Part shown: piece by piece, positions 9,337 to 17,250 of the stretch
How positions within the stretch are numbered: position 1 is the stretch's first letter
Layout: each line of letters starts with the position of its first letter
Assembly: GCF_900129635.1 (NCBI RefSeq)
Contig: NZ_FSRB01000002.1
Coordinates: forward strand, 2,446,727 to 2,510,726
From: Singulisphaera sp. GP187
GTDB taxonomy: Bacteria > Planctomycetota > Planctomycetia > Isosphaerales > Isosphaeraceae
Reading direction: 5' to 3'
Length of the DNA stretch: 64,000 nt
The notes under the pieces: model-generated
Database searches by the model: none
What the model saw: the letters and a program-made list of their open reading frames with translations, nothing else
Told to the model about the DNA's origin: nothing
Translations under genes and position numbers: made by a program

Positions 9337-11832
9337 TTGACCATCTCGATCCGACGAAGACCGGATCTCGCAGGCCAAGCCGGATCGGCCGTTGTACTGA
9401 TCCTCGTTGGACTTGTCGCCTCAACCGCCCTGGCCGAATCACCCCCTTCGCGAATCCGCGTCGAACCGTCTCAGATCGAACTGAGCGGCAGTCAAGCGCG
9501 GCAGCAGGTCGCCGTGACCGGCGAGTTCGCCGACGGGACGATCCGCGACCTCACCCACTCGGCAGATTACCAAGTCGAACCACCCAGTCTTGCGCAGGTC
9601 ACCCCTTCGGGCGTGATTCGACCCGGTGCGGAAGGTACGGGGCGAATCCGAGTCATCGTTGACGGCCGACAGATCGACGTCTCGTTGTCGGTCGTACACC
9701 GGGATGTCGTTCGGCCGGTCAGCTATCGGCTCGACGTCGTTGCACTGCTTGCCAAGGCGGGCTGCAACATGGGCGCCTGCCATGGCAACCTGAACGGCAA
9801 AGGCGGGTTCCGACTCAGCCTGCGGGGCGACGATCCCCGAGCCGACTGGCTCGCGCTCACCCGCGATGCCCTGGGACGCCGGACCGACTTGGTCGATCCC
9901 CCGAAGAGCCTGATCGTTCAAAAGCCCACCGGGCGCTTGTCCCACGAAGGCGGCCAGCGGTTTCCAAGTGGGTCAACAGAAGAGCAAGTGTTGCTGGGAT
10001 GGATTGCCGGTGGGGCCCGCGATGATCTCAACTCGGCTCCGCGGTTGACCCGGCTCGACGTCTACCCGACCGAGCGGATCGCCGCCCCCAAGGCGTTGCG
10101 GCAACAACTCGTTGTGACGGCCGAATTCTCCGATGGAACGAGGCGCGACGTTACTCGTCTCGCCTCCTACGACATCAGCGATCCAACCTGCGTGGCGGTC
10201 TCGGTCGATGGCACGGTCGAGGCGGCTCGGCCCGTCGAAACCACCATCGCCGTTCGTTATCTGGGAGGGCGGGGAATCAGTCGGCTCGCCTTCCTGGCCG
10301 ATCGCCCTGACTTCACCTGGCGCGAGGTGGCCCCCGAGAACGTCGTCGACACCCATGCGTTCCAGAAGCTGAAGGCCCTTCGGATCAATCCGTCCGACCC
10401 GGCGGGCGACCCTGTCTTCTTGCGCCGGGCCTATCTCGACGCCGTCGGCCGGCTGCCGACCCCGGGCGAAGCGCGGGCGTTCGCGGCCGATCGCGGGACC
10501 GACCAACGAGGCCGACTGGTCGACCGTCTGCTCGCCTTGCCTGAGTTCGCGGACTTCTGGGCCTTGAAATGGGCCGACCTGCTCCGCAACGAAGAAAAGA
10601 CGATGGGGGAGAAAGGTGTCTGGGTGTTTCAGCGCTGGCTTCGCGACCAGTTTGCCGCCGACCTGCCGCTCGACGAATTCGCGCGGCGGATCCTGACCGC
10701 CAAAGGATCGACCTATGCGAATCCTCCCGCCAGTTTCTACCGGACCAATCGCGACCCGATGACGGCCGCCGAAACGGTGGGCCAGGTCTTCCTGGGCGTC
10801 CGGCTCCAATGCGCCCGCTGTCACAACCATCCCTTCGACGTCTGGACCCAGGACGATTACTTCGGTCTGGCCGCCTATTTCGGCAACGTCCAGCGCAAGG
10901 AACTGCACAACGAGCGCAGGGACATGCTGGATAAGCATGAAATCAACGGTGACGAAGTCATCTATCTCGCGGGCCAGCCCGAAACGGTCCAGCCGCGAAC
11001 CGGTATGACGATGGAGCCGAAGGCGTTGGGTGGCCCGAAGCCTGACTTGGGCAAGGACCCGGATGCGCTCGATGATCTGGCCGCATGGCTGACCCGCGAC
11101 AACCCGCAATTCGCGCGGAATCTGACGAATCGGATTTGGTTTCACCTGATGGGCCGAGGCATCGTCGAACCCGTGGACGACTTTCGCGACTCGAATCCGC
11201 CCTCGAATCCGAAGCTCCTCGACGCCTTGACCGCGGAGTTCGTCGCGAACGGGACCCGGCTTCGCCCCCTGGTTGCCCTGATCATGAAGTCGAAGACGTA
11301 TCAGCTCAGCGCCACGCCCAACCCCACCAATCTGGACGACGAGGCCAACTTCGCCCGCGCCCAGGTACGCCTGCTCCCGGCCGAGGTCCTCCTGGATGCG
11401 ATCGGCCAGGCCCTCGGGACACCCGAGCGATTCGAGCGCACTCCCGTGGGTATGACCGCGGTTCAGTTGCCAGGCGCCCGCATGGGCGGCCAATTCCTCA
11501 AGGCGTTCGGCAAGCCCGACCGTCTGCTCACCTGTGAGTGCGAGCGTTCTGAAGCCACCACATTGGCCCAGGCCTTCCAGCTGATCAATGGAGACGCGGT
11601 TCGGCGCGCTCTGGAGGCGCAGGACAACCGAATCGGCGAGCTCATGCAGTCGGGCGCCTCGGAAGCCACGATCGTCACGGAAATCTACCTCGCCGCGCTC
11701 AGTCGTGAGCCGACCGCCATCGAACGAGACGCCATGCTCGCTCATGTCCATGCGTCCAAGAATCCGCGCAAGGCCTGGGAAGACGCGTGCTGGGCGGTCT
11801 TGAATAGCAAAGAGTTTCTCTTGAGACATTGA
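9337..11832 (+). CDS. DUF1549/DUF1553 domain secreted protein with haem-like motifs
   Basis: An 831-residue protein with a TTG start, preceded by a purine-rich GCGAGGG. An N-terminal hydrophobic signal segment (about residues 17-33) ends near ALAES, so it is probably exported. Order of parts: an Ig-like group 2 (Big2) type region, a cytochrome-like CNMGACHG motif near residue 150, a second Ig-like part, DUF1549 (from about residue 340) with a CARCH (CxxCH) motif near 490, and a C-terminal DUF1553 region containing LTCECERSEATTLAQAF. This architecture is a planctomycete/verrucomicrobial hallmark and is nearly always next to a DUF1501 gene, as here. The family is proposed to act in periplasmic polysaccharide or sulfated-compound processing or electron transfer. 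The biochemical role is not established. Confidence 0.92.
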   Translation: MTISIRRRPDLAGQAGSAVVLILVGLVASTALAESPPSRIRVEPSQIELSGSQARQQVAVTGEFADGTIRDLTHSADYQVEPPSLAQVTPSGVIRPGAEGTGRIRVIVDGRQIDVSLSVVHRDVVRPVSYRLDVVALLAKAGCNMGACHGNLNGKGGFRLSLRGDDPRADWLALTRDALGRRTDLVDPPKSLIVQKPTGRLSHEGGQRFPSGSTEEQVLLGWIAGGARDDLNSAPRLTRLDVYPTERIAAPKALRQQLVVTAEFSDGTRRDVTRLASYDISDPTCVAVSVDGTVEAARPVETTIAVRYLGGRGISRLAFLADRPDFTWREVAPENVVDTHAFQKLKALRINPSDPAGDPVFLRRAYLDAVGRLPTPGEARAFAADRGTDQRGRLVDRLLALPEFADFWALKWADLLRNEEKTMGEKGVWVFQRWLRDQFAADLPLDEFARRILTAKGSTYANPPASFYRTNRDPMTAAETVGQVFLGVRLQCARCHNHPFDVWTQDDYFGLAAYFGNVQRKELHNERRDMLDKHEINGDEVIYLAGQPETVQPRTGMTMEPKALGGPKPDLGKDPDALDDLAAWLTRDNPQFARNLTNRIWFHLMGRGIVEPVDDFRDSNPPSNPKLLDALTAEFVANGTRLRPLVALIMKSKTYQLSATPNPTNLDDEANFARAQVRLLPAEVLLDAIGQALGTPERFERTPVGMTAVQLPGARMGGQFLKAFGKPDRLLTCECERSEATTLAQAFQLINGDAVRRALEAQDNRIGELMQSGASEATIVTEIYLAALSREPTAIERDAMLAHVHASKNPRKAWEDACWAVLNSKEFLLRH

Positions 11833-11926
11833 ACGGACACCAACCGGGCTCTCCCGATCGTGCGGATGACTGAGAAGGCCCAATGTTCGCGTGGCCTCGG
11901 CGCGAGAGAGATAAAGGAAGCGGCTC

Positions 11927-13315
11927 ATGAACGACGGCTGTCCTGAATACCGCGTGGTGAATCGCCTTTCACGCCGAAGCCTCCTGAAAGTCGGCACGGC
12001 CGGCTTCGCCGGCCTGAGTCTCCCGACCCTCCTACGGGCGGCCGAGTCGCGGGGCCTGCCCTCGAAAGCGAAGCACGTCATCTTCCTCCACCAGTTTGGT
12101 GGTCCGTCGCACCTCGACACCTTCGACATGAAGCCGGACGCCCCCGACGGCATCCGAGGCGAGTTCAAGCCGATCGCGTCGCGGCAACCTGGGATCATGC
12201 TGTCCGAGCACCTCCCTCGGTTCTCGAAGACCATCGGCAAGTTTGCCCAGGTTCGCTCGGTGCATCACCGCATGAAGAATCATAATTCCGCCACATATTA
12301 CAGTTTGACGGGGCATGCCCCCCCACTCGATGACATCCGGCTGCGCGACACCCAGGAACTCTACCCCGCCTACGGCAGCACGGTCGCCAAGCTGATGCCG
12401 GTGGATGACCCCGCGATCCCGACCTTCATGTCGTTCCCGCACATCCTTCGCGATGGCAGCGTCACCCCCGGGCAAACGGCCAGCTTCCTCGGCAAGCCGT
12501 TCGACCCCTTCTTCGTCGGCCAGGATCCGGCCGCGGCCGACTTCCGGCTGCCGGAGCTGAGCCTCCCGTCGACCTTGCCATTGGAACGACTCGACGACCG
12601 GAGAAACCTGCTCCGGATGATCGACGCCCAGGGCGACCTCCTCGAATGGTCGGGCACCGCACGCGGAATCGACGCCTTTTATGATCGCGCGTTGACCATG
12701 CTCGCTTCACCCAAGGTCAAGCAAGCGTTCGACCTGTCCCACGAGCCGGCCAAACTCCGTGACGCGTACGGTCGAACCACCTACGGCCAGAGTTGCCTGC
12801 TCGCTCGCCGCCTGATCGAGACCGGCGTGCGGTTTGTCACGGTTTACTACTCCAACACGATCGGCGGCCGGGGAAATGGGGGTTGGGATACGCATGGAGA
12901 CAACTTCAACCAACTCAAGAACGGCCTGCTGCCGATCACCGACCTGACCGTACCGACCTTGATCGACGACCTGCAATCGCGCGGGCTGCTTGACGAGACC
13001 CTGATCGTCTGGATGGGCGAGTTCGGCCGTTCCCCCAAGATCTCCAACACGGCCAAGTTCGGCGCCAACGGCCGCGACCACTGGCCCCAGTGCTACACCG
13101 TCCTCTTCGCGGGCGGTGGCATCACCCCTGGAGCGATCTACGGCTCAAGCGACCGAATCGGCGCCTACCCGGCCTCCGACCCTGTCTCCCCCGACGACAT
13201 CGCCGCCACCATGTTCTGGGCTCTCGGCATCGACCCGGCCACCGAAGTCTACGACACCCTTCGCCGCCCCTTGCCGATCGCCGCGGGCAAGCCGATCACT
13301 CAGATATTTTCATGA
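11927..13315 (+). CDS. DUF1501 family protein, Tat-exported
   Basis: A 462-residue protein starting ATG. The N-terminus carries a twin-arginine signal (SRRSLLKVGTAGFAGLSL), pointing to folded export by Tat. The rest matches DUF1501, a family with an alkaline phosphatase/sulfatase-like fold. Typical stretches are visible: IFLHQFGGPSHLDTFD near residue 50, GGWDTHGDNF near 325, WMGEFGRSPKI near 365 and GRDHWPQC near 385. These hold the conserved Asp/His residues expected to bind metal. It lies 94 bases after the DUF1549/1553 gene in the same direction, the standard paired arrangement, so the two are probably co-transcribed and work together outside the cytoplasm. The substrate is unknown. Confidence 0.92.
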   Translation: MNDGCPEYRVVNRLSRRSLLKVGTAGFAGLSLPTLLRAAESRGLPSKAKHVIFLHQFGGPSHLDTFDMKPDAPDGIRGEFKPIASRQPGIMLSEHLPRFSKTIGKFAQVRSVHHRMKNHNSATYYSLTGHAPPLDDIRLRDTQELYPAYGSTVAKLMPVDDPAIPTFMSFPHILRDGSVTPGQTASFLGKPFDPFFVGQDPAAADFRLPELSLPSTLPLERLDDRRNLLRMIDAQGDLLEWSGTARGIDAFYDRALTMLASPKVKQAFDLSHEPAKLRDAYGRTTYGQSCLLARRLIETGVRFVTVYYSNTIGGRGNGGWDTHGDNFNQLKNGLLPITDLTVPTLIDDLQSRGLLDETLIVWMGEFGRSPKISNTAKFGANGRDHWPQCYTVLFAGGGITPGAIYGSSDRIGAYPASDPVSPDDIAATMFWALGIDPATEVYDTLRRPLPIAAGKPITQIFS

Positions 13316-13578
13316 TATTCGGAGTTATCATCCGATTCCGGTTCCTGATCGGGCTCGGCCGGCTTGACTACGGAGAGCCCCGCCTTTGCTAGTCGGCTCA
13401 CGACGACCGGCCAGTGGCGGGACAGACTATGCGCGGCCATCGTATGCGAGCATTCGATCGTCTCACGGTCGAAGCGTCCGACGACCCGAACGCCCCCCGG
13501 GGCGCGCCCCAGCGCCTTGCGGACGGCATTGACGCTTTTCGCTCTGACCAAGAATCGTCCCATCGTGGCTTCCCTCAT
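13300..13578 (-). CDS. Small conserved-looking hypothetical protein (92 aa)
   Basis: A 92-residue frame convergent with the DUF1501 gene; the two 3' ends overlap by 16 bases. I chose the ATG at 13578 (MREATMGRF) because AAAGGCGGG sits 7 bases upstream. The frame itself extends to 13665, but the extra part would overlap the neighbouring gene's start. The product is basic in its first two thirds, with a helix-like RAKSVNAVRKALGRAPGGV, and ends in an acidic tail (QEPESDDNSEYHEN). No signal peptide, membrane segment or known domain was recognised. Composition and RBS support a real gene, but an accidental frame cannot be excluded. Confidence 0.55.
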   Translation of the reverse strand: MREATMGRFLVRAKSVNAVRKALGRAPGGVRVVGRFDRETIECSHTMAAHSLSRHWPVVVSRLAKAGLSVVKPAEPDQEPESDDNSEYHENI

Positions 13579-13652
13579 TTCGCAACCCGCCTTTCTTATG
13601 GTAGTCTCGAACTTCGTGAGCGCCACCCCTTCGCCTGAATTCGAGTCCCCTG

Positions 13653-13961
13653 ATGAGCGACGCACCTGCCAACATCCGCGCCCTTCAGAGCGAGCAAATC
13701 CTGGAACTGACCTGGGAAAATCAACCCGCCGTTCGCCTTCCCTACAAGCATCTTCGCGGCGAATGCCCCTGCGCCTCCTGCCGCAACGAATGGACTGGGG
13801 AACGGATCCTCGACCCGAGTACGATCAGGGCCGACCTGAAGCTCGACGGCATGGAACCGATCGGTAACTACGCGATCCGGCTCGGCTGGAACGACGGGCA
13901 CTCGTCGGGGCTCTACACCTGGGAAACCCTCGAGCGACTGGCTCTCCCGTTCCGCGTCTGA
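13653..13961 (+). CDS. DUF971 domain protein
   Basis: A 102-residue protein, the usual length for a stand-alone DUF971 (gamma-butyrobetaine hydroxylase N-terminal-like) protein. Visible signatures are LPYKHLRGECPCASC with the Cys-x-Cys-x2-Cys zinc-type cluster, and IGNYAIRLGWNDGHSSGLY in the second half. Stand-alone members often sit near iron-sulfur cluster or Mrp-related genes, but no such neighbour is visible here. The function is unproven; a small metal-binding or Fe-S-related role is an inference from the family. It is divergent from the 92-residue gene, with about 75 bases between their starts. Confidence 0.85.
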   Translation: MSDAPANIRALQSEQILELTWENQPAVRLPYKHLRGECPCASCRNEWTGERILDPSTIRADLKLDGMEPIGNYAIRLGWNDGHSSGLYTWETLERLALPFRV

Positions 13962-13992
13962 GCACTCAAGAATCTGGGTTCGATCGCCCGGC

Positions 13993-15045
13993 TTGCGGGT
14001 GGATGAGGTTTTGACCGTGGACGAGAGCCCGAAAATCACGGTTGCGATCCCCACCTATCAAGGATCGCGGCATCTTGCCGAGGCACTTCGGGGGATCCTG
14101 CTTCAGGACGGCGTCACCTTCGACCTCCTCCTCTCGGACGACCAGTCGAACGACGACACACTCCAGATCGCTCGATCCCTGGCCGGGGACCGGATTCGGA
14201 TTCAGACCAACAGCGAACGCCTTGGCTTGGCCGGCAACTGGAACCGTTGCGTCGCCCTCAGCCGAACTCCGCTTGTGGCGATCTTCCACCAAGATGATCG
14301 AATGGAACCGGGCCACCTCGCCGCGCACGTCCGGGCCTTCGACGCGAATCCCGGTGCGGGTCTCGTCAGTAACGAAGCCCTGGTCATCGACGACCAGGGG
14401 CAAGCCGTCCCCGAAACCATCGTCGAGCGCAGTCGGATCGCTCCGCTCGACCGCGCATTCGAGCCCGGCACGTTTCTCTCGAATTTGACGGTCCGCAACC
14501 CCCTGCGCTGCTCGGCCGTGACCCTCCGAAAAAAGGCCCATGAGGAACTTGGTGGCTTCGACCCCTCGTTTCACTATGTCGTCGACTGGGACTTCTGGCT
14601 CCGGGTCGCGAACGATTGGGCTGTGATCTGGCTCGCCCGCCCTACCGTGGCGATGCGCTGGCACTCCGCCAGCGAAACCCATCGGTTCAAGGTGGGGACC
14701 GAGGATCTGGAAGAGATCGAACGGCTCCAGGCTCGCCTGTTTGAGCGAATCGAGCCTTGGGCGAATCGAGTTCCCCTCAAACAGGCGGCCGATCGTCGGC
14801 TGGCGCGAGCCTATCTGAACCGCGCCCATGACAGCTTGGGCCAGGGCGATCCGACGGCGGCTCGCGTCTGTTTGAGTCGGGCCGTCGCGCTCGATCGAGG
14901 GATTTTGCGAACGATCGCGTTCGACCCAAGACTGGCTCTCTCCCTCGCCGCCCTGGTTACCGCCCCCGAACTGACGCGACGTTGGTACCTTCGCCACCGC
15001 TCGACTACCACCAAAAAGGACCGGTCGATCCCGCAACCCCACTGA
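13993..15045 (+). CDS. Family 2 glycosyltransferase
   Basis: A 350-residue cytosolic protein with a GT-A fold. The start used is TTG at 13993; a TTG at 14011 or GTG at 14017 is also possible and would remove only six to eight residues. Seen: ITVAIPTYQGS at the N-terminus (the GT2 beta-1 strand), SDDQSNDDT near residue 50 for nucleotide-sugar binding, and a DxD-like HQDD near residue 100 for the metal. A VVDWDFWLRVA stretch near residue 197 is typical of the acceptor/base region of GT2. There are no membrane segments. It probably transfers a sugar to a glycan or lipid carrier; donor and acceptor cannot be read from sequence. No polysaccharide cluster surrounds it. Confidence 0.88.
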   Translation: MRVDEVLTVDESPKITVAIPTYQGSRHLAEALRGILLQDGVTFDLLLSDDQSNDDTLQIARSLAGDRIRIQTNSERLGLAGNWNRCVALSRTPLVAIFHQDDRMEPGHLAAHVRAFDANPGAGLVSNEALVIDDQGQAVPETIVERSRIAPLDRAFEPGTFLSNLTVRNPLRCSAVTLRKKAHEELGGFDPSFHYVVDWDFWLRVANDWAVIWLARPTVAMRWHSASETHRFKVGTEDLEEIERLQARLFERIEPWANRVPLKQAADRRLARAYLNRAHDSLGQGDPTAARVCLSRAVALDRGILRTIAFDPRLALSLAALVTAPELTRRWYLRHRSTTTKKDRSIPQPH

Positions 15046-15129
15046 ATCACCCTTGTCCCCAATGGTCGACAAACGCGATAATCAAAGGTTCGGACTCATT
15101 GTTTCTTTTTCCGAGGCATTCAACTTAGT

Positions 15130-17196
15130 ATGACGACCGGGACCGTCGCACCACCCCCTTGTTCTTCGCGCAATGCGAACGCCAATGTCGCACCGACGCA
15201 ACTGCCGGTGTTGCCTTTGGTTCCGCTCGCGCTCCCACACCTTCCCGCCTCTCGGGCAGAGATGGAGCGCCGGGGTTGGAATGAAGTTGACGTCGTTTTC
15301 GTCACCGGTGATGCGTACGTCGACCACCCGGCGTTTGCGATGGGAATCCTCGGGCGGATCCTGGAGGCGGCCGGATTTCGGGTCGCGATTCTGAGCCAAC
15401 CGGACTGGCGCAGCGCGGATCCTTGGCGGGAGTTTGGTCGTCCTCGCCTGTTCTTCGGCATCAGTGCCGGGAACATGGACAGCATGATCAACCACTACAC
15501 GGCCAACAAGAAGGTCCGCAACGACGACGCCTACAGCCCCGGTGGTCGAATCGGCCTGCGGCCCGACCGTGCGACCTTGCCCTACTGTCAGCGCGCCCGT
15601 GAGGCCTTCCCAGGGGTCCCGGTGATCGCCGGCGGGGTCGAGGCGTCGCTCCGGCGGCTGGCGCACTACGACTACTGGAGCGATACCGTCAAGCGGTCGA
15701 TCCTGCTCGACGCCAAGGCCGACCTCCTCGTCTTCGGCATGGGCGAGCAACCGATCGTCGAGATCGCTCGTCGGCTCGCCGCCGGAGAAGCGGTGCGCGA
15801 GCTCCGCGACATGCGTGGGGTCGCCTACGCGCTCGGGGCGAAAGAGGCACCGCCCGACGATGCGTTCGTGCTTCCGACATTTGAGGAAGTGAAGACGGAT
15901 CGCCACAAGTTCGCCCAGGCCACCCGGATCATTCACCAGGAGACCAACCCGCTCAACGCCAAGCGGTTGGTCCAGTTCCACGATCGCCAGGCGGTTGTGG
16001 CCAACCCCCCCGCTCTGCCGATCAGCCAGGACGATATGGATCGGATCTACGGCCTGCCTTATACGAGGCGCCCGCATCCGATGTACAAGAACGAGAAGAT
16101 CCCCGCGTTCGAGACCGTGAAAGATTCGGTCACGATCATGCGTGGCTGTTTCGGCGGCTGCACCTTTTGCTCGATCACCGCGCATCAAGGGCGGATCATC
16201 CAGTCTCGTTCTCAAGAGTCGGTCCTGACCGAAATTCGGAAAATGGGCGAGGAACCGAGCTTCTCGGGGATCGTCTCGGACATCGGCGGCCCCACCGCCA
16301 ACATGTACCAGATGCGCTGCACTCGCCCCGAAGTGGAAGCCAAGTGCAAGCGCCAGTCGTGCGTGCATCCCAAGATCTGCAAGCTCCTGGGAACCGACCA
16401 CGGCCCACTCGTTCAACTGATGCGCGAGAGCCGCGAGATTCCCGGGGTTCGCAAGGTGATGGTCGCCTCGGGGGTCCGCATGGACCTGGCGCAGCGGTCC
16501 CCGGAGTACATGGTCGAGCTCGCGGGGCATCACGTCGGCGGCCACCTCAAGGTCGCGCCTGAGCATACCGACCCCGAAGTCCTCAAGCGCATGAAGAAGC
16601 CCGAAGTCAATGACTACGAGGGTTTCGCCGACGCGTTCAAGGAGGCGAGCGCGACCGCGGGGAAGCCAAAGCAGTTCCTCGTGCCCTACTTCATCGCGTC
16701 GCACCCTGGGAGCGACCTGGACGCGATGATTGACCTGGCGCTGTTCCTGAAGCGGAACGGCTACCGCCCCGATCAGGTTCAGGACTTCATCCCGGCGCCT
16801 TTCGATGTCGCCACGTGCATGTATTACACGGGCCTCGATCCGTTCACGGGTGAAGAAGTTTACACGGCCCGTAATCTTCGCGACCGCAAGCTTCAGCGTG
16901 CCTTACTCCAGTTCTTCAAACCGGAGAACTATTTCGAGGTGCGCGAGGCGCTTCAAAAGGCCGGTCGGCAGGAGCTGATTGGGTCGGGGTGCGACGCCTT
17001 GATCCCGGCGAACCCGCCCAAGGCCGCGTTGCAAGCGCGAATGGCCAAGGCCAATCGCGCGTTGGGTGAAGGCCGATACGTCCACACGATTCCCAAGCCA
17101 ACCGGCGAGACGGAACCGCCGCAACAGGCCCAGTCGCCCTCGGCCGGCGGCTATCGACCGGATCGCAAATCGGCCAAGCGCCGGCCGCGCCGCTGA
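15130..17196 (+). CDS. YgiQ-type radical SAM protein
   Basis: A 688-residue protein of the UPF0313/YgiQ family. The radical SAM cluster motif CFGGCTFC (CxxxCxxC) is at about residue 338, followed by SITAHQGR. The N-terminal B12-binding-like region typical of the family (VDVVFVTGDAYVDHP) is at about residues 54-68. Downstream blocks VAPEHTDPEVLKRMKKP and FLVPYFIASHPG are characteristic. The family reaction is unknown; a radical SAM chemistry using a [4Fe-4S] cluster is expected. The C-terminal ~40 residues are a basic, Pro-rich tail. It lies 54 bases before the methyltransferase gene in the same direction and may be co-transcribed with it. Confidence 0.93.
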   Translation: MTTGTVAPPPCSSRNANANVAPTQLPVLPLVPLALPHLPASRAEMERRGWNEVDVVFVTGDAYVDHPAFAMGILGRILEAAGFRVAILSQPDWRSADPWREFGRPRLFFGISAGNMDSMINHYTANKKVRNDDAYSPGGRIGLRPDRATLPYCQRAREAFPGVPVIAGGVEASLRRLAHYDYWSDTVKRSILLDAKADLLVFGMGEQPIVEIARRLAAGEAVRELRDMRGVAYALGAKEAPPDDAFVLPTFEEVKTDRHKFAQATRIIHQETNPLNAKRLVQFHDRQAVVANPPALPISQDDMDRIYGLPYTRRPHPMYKNEKIPAFETVKDSVTIMRGCFGGCTFCSITAHQGRIIQSRSQESVLTEIRKMGEEPSFSGIVSDIGGPTANMYQMRCTRPEVEAKCKRQSCVHPKICKLLGTDHGPLVQLMRESREIPGVRKVMVASGVRMDLAQRSPEYMVELAGHHVGGHLKVAPEHTDPEVLKRMKKPEVNDYEGFADAFKEASATAGKPKQFLVPYFIASHPGSDLDAMIDLALFLKRNGYRPDQVQDFIPAPFDVATCMYYTGLDPFTGEEVYTARNLRDRKLQRALLQFFKPENYFEVREALQKAGRQELIGSGCDALIPANPPKAALQARMAKANRALGEGRYVHTIPKPTGETEPPQQAQSPSAGGYRPDRKSAKRRPRR

Positions 17197-17250
17197 TCGC
17201 ATCTTGAAAATAAATCTTTCCAAAATTCTGACCTTGATCATCCGAACGTT

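Noticed and set aside
9973..12240. Minus-strand frame of 755 codons across the DUF1549 and DUF1501 genes
   Set aside because: It spans two real genes on the other strand and the gap between them, with no RBS or domain.
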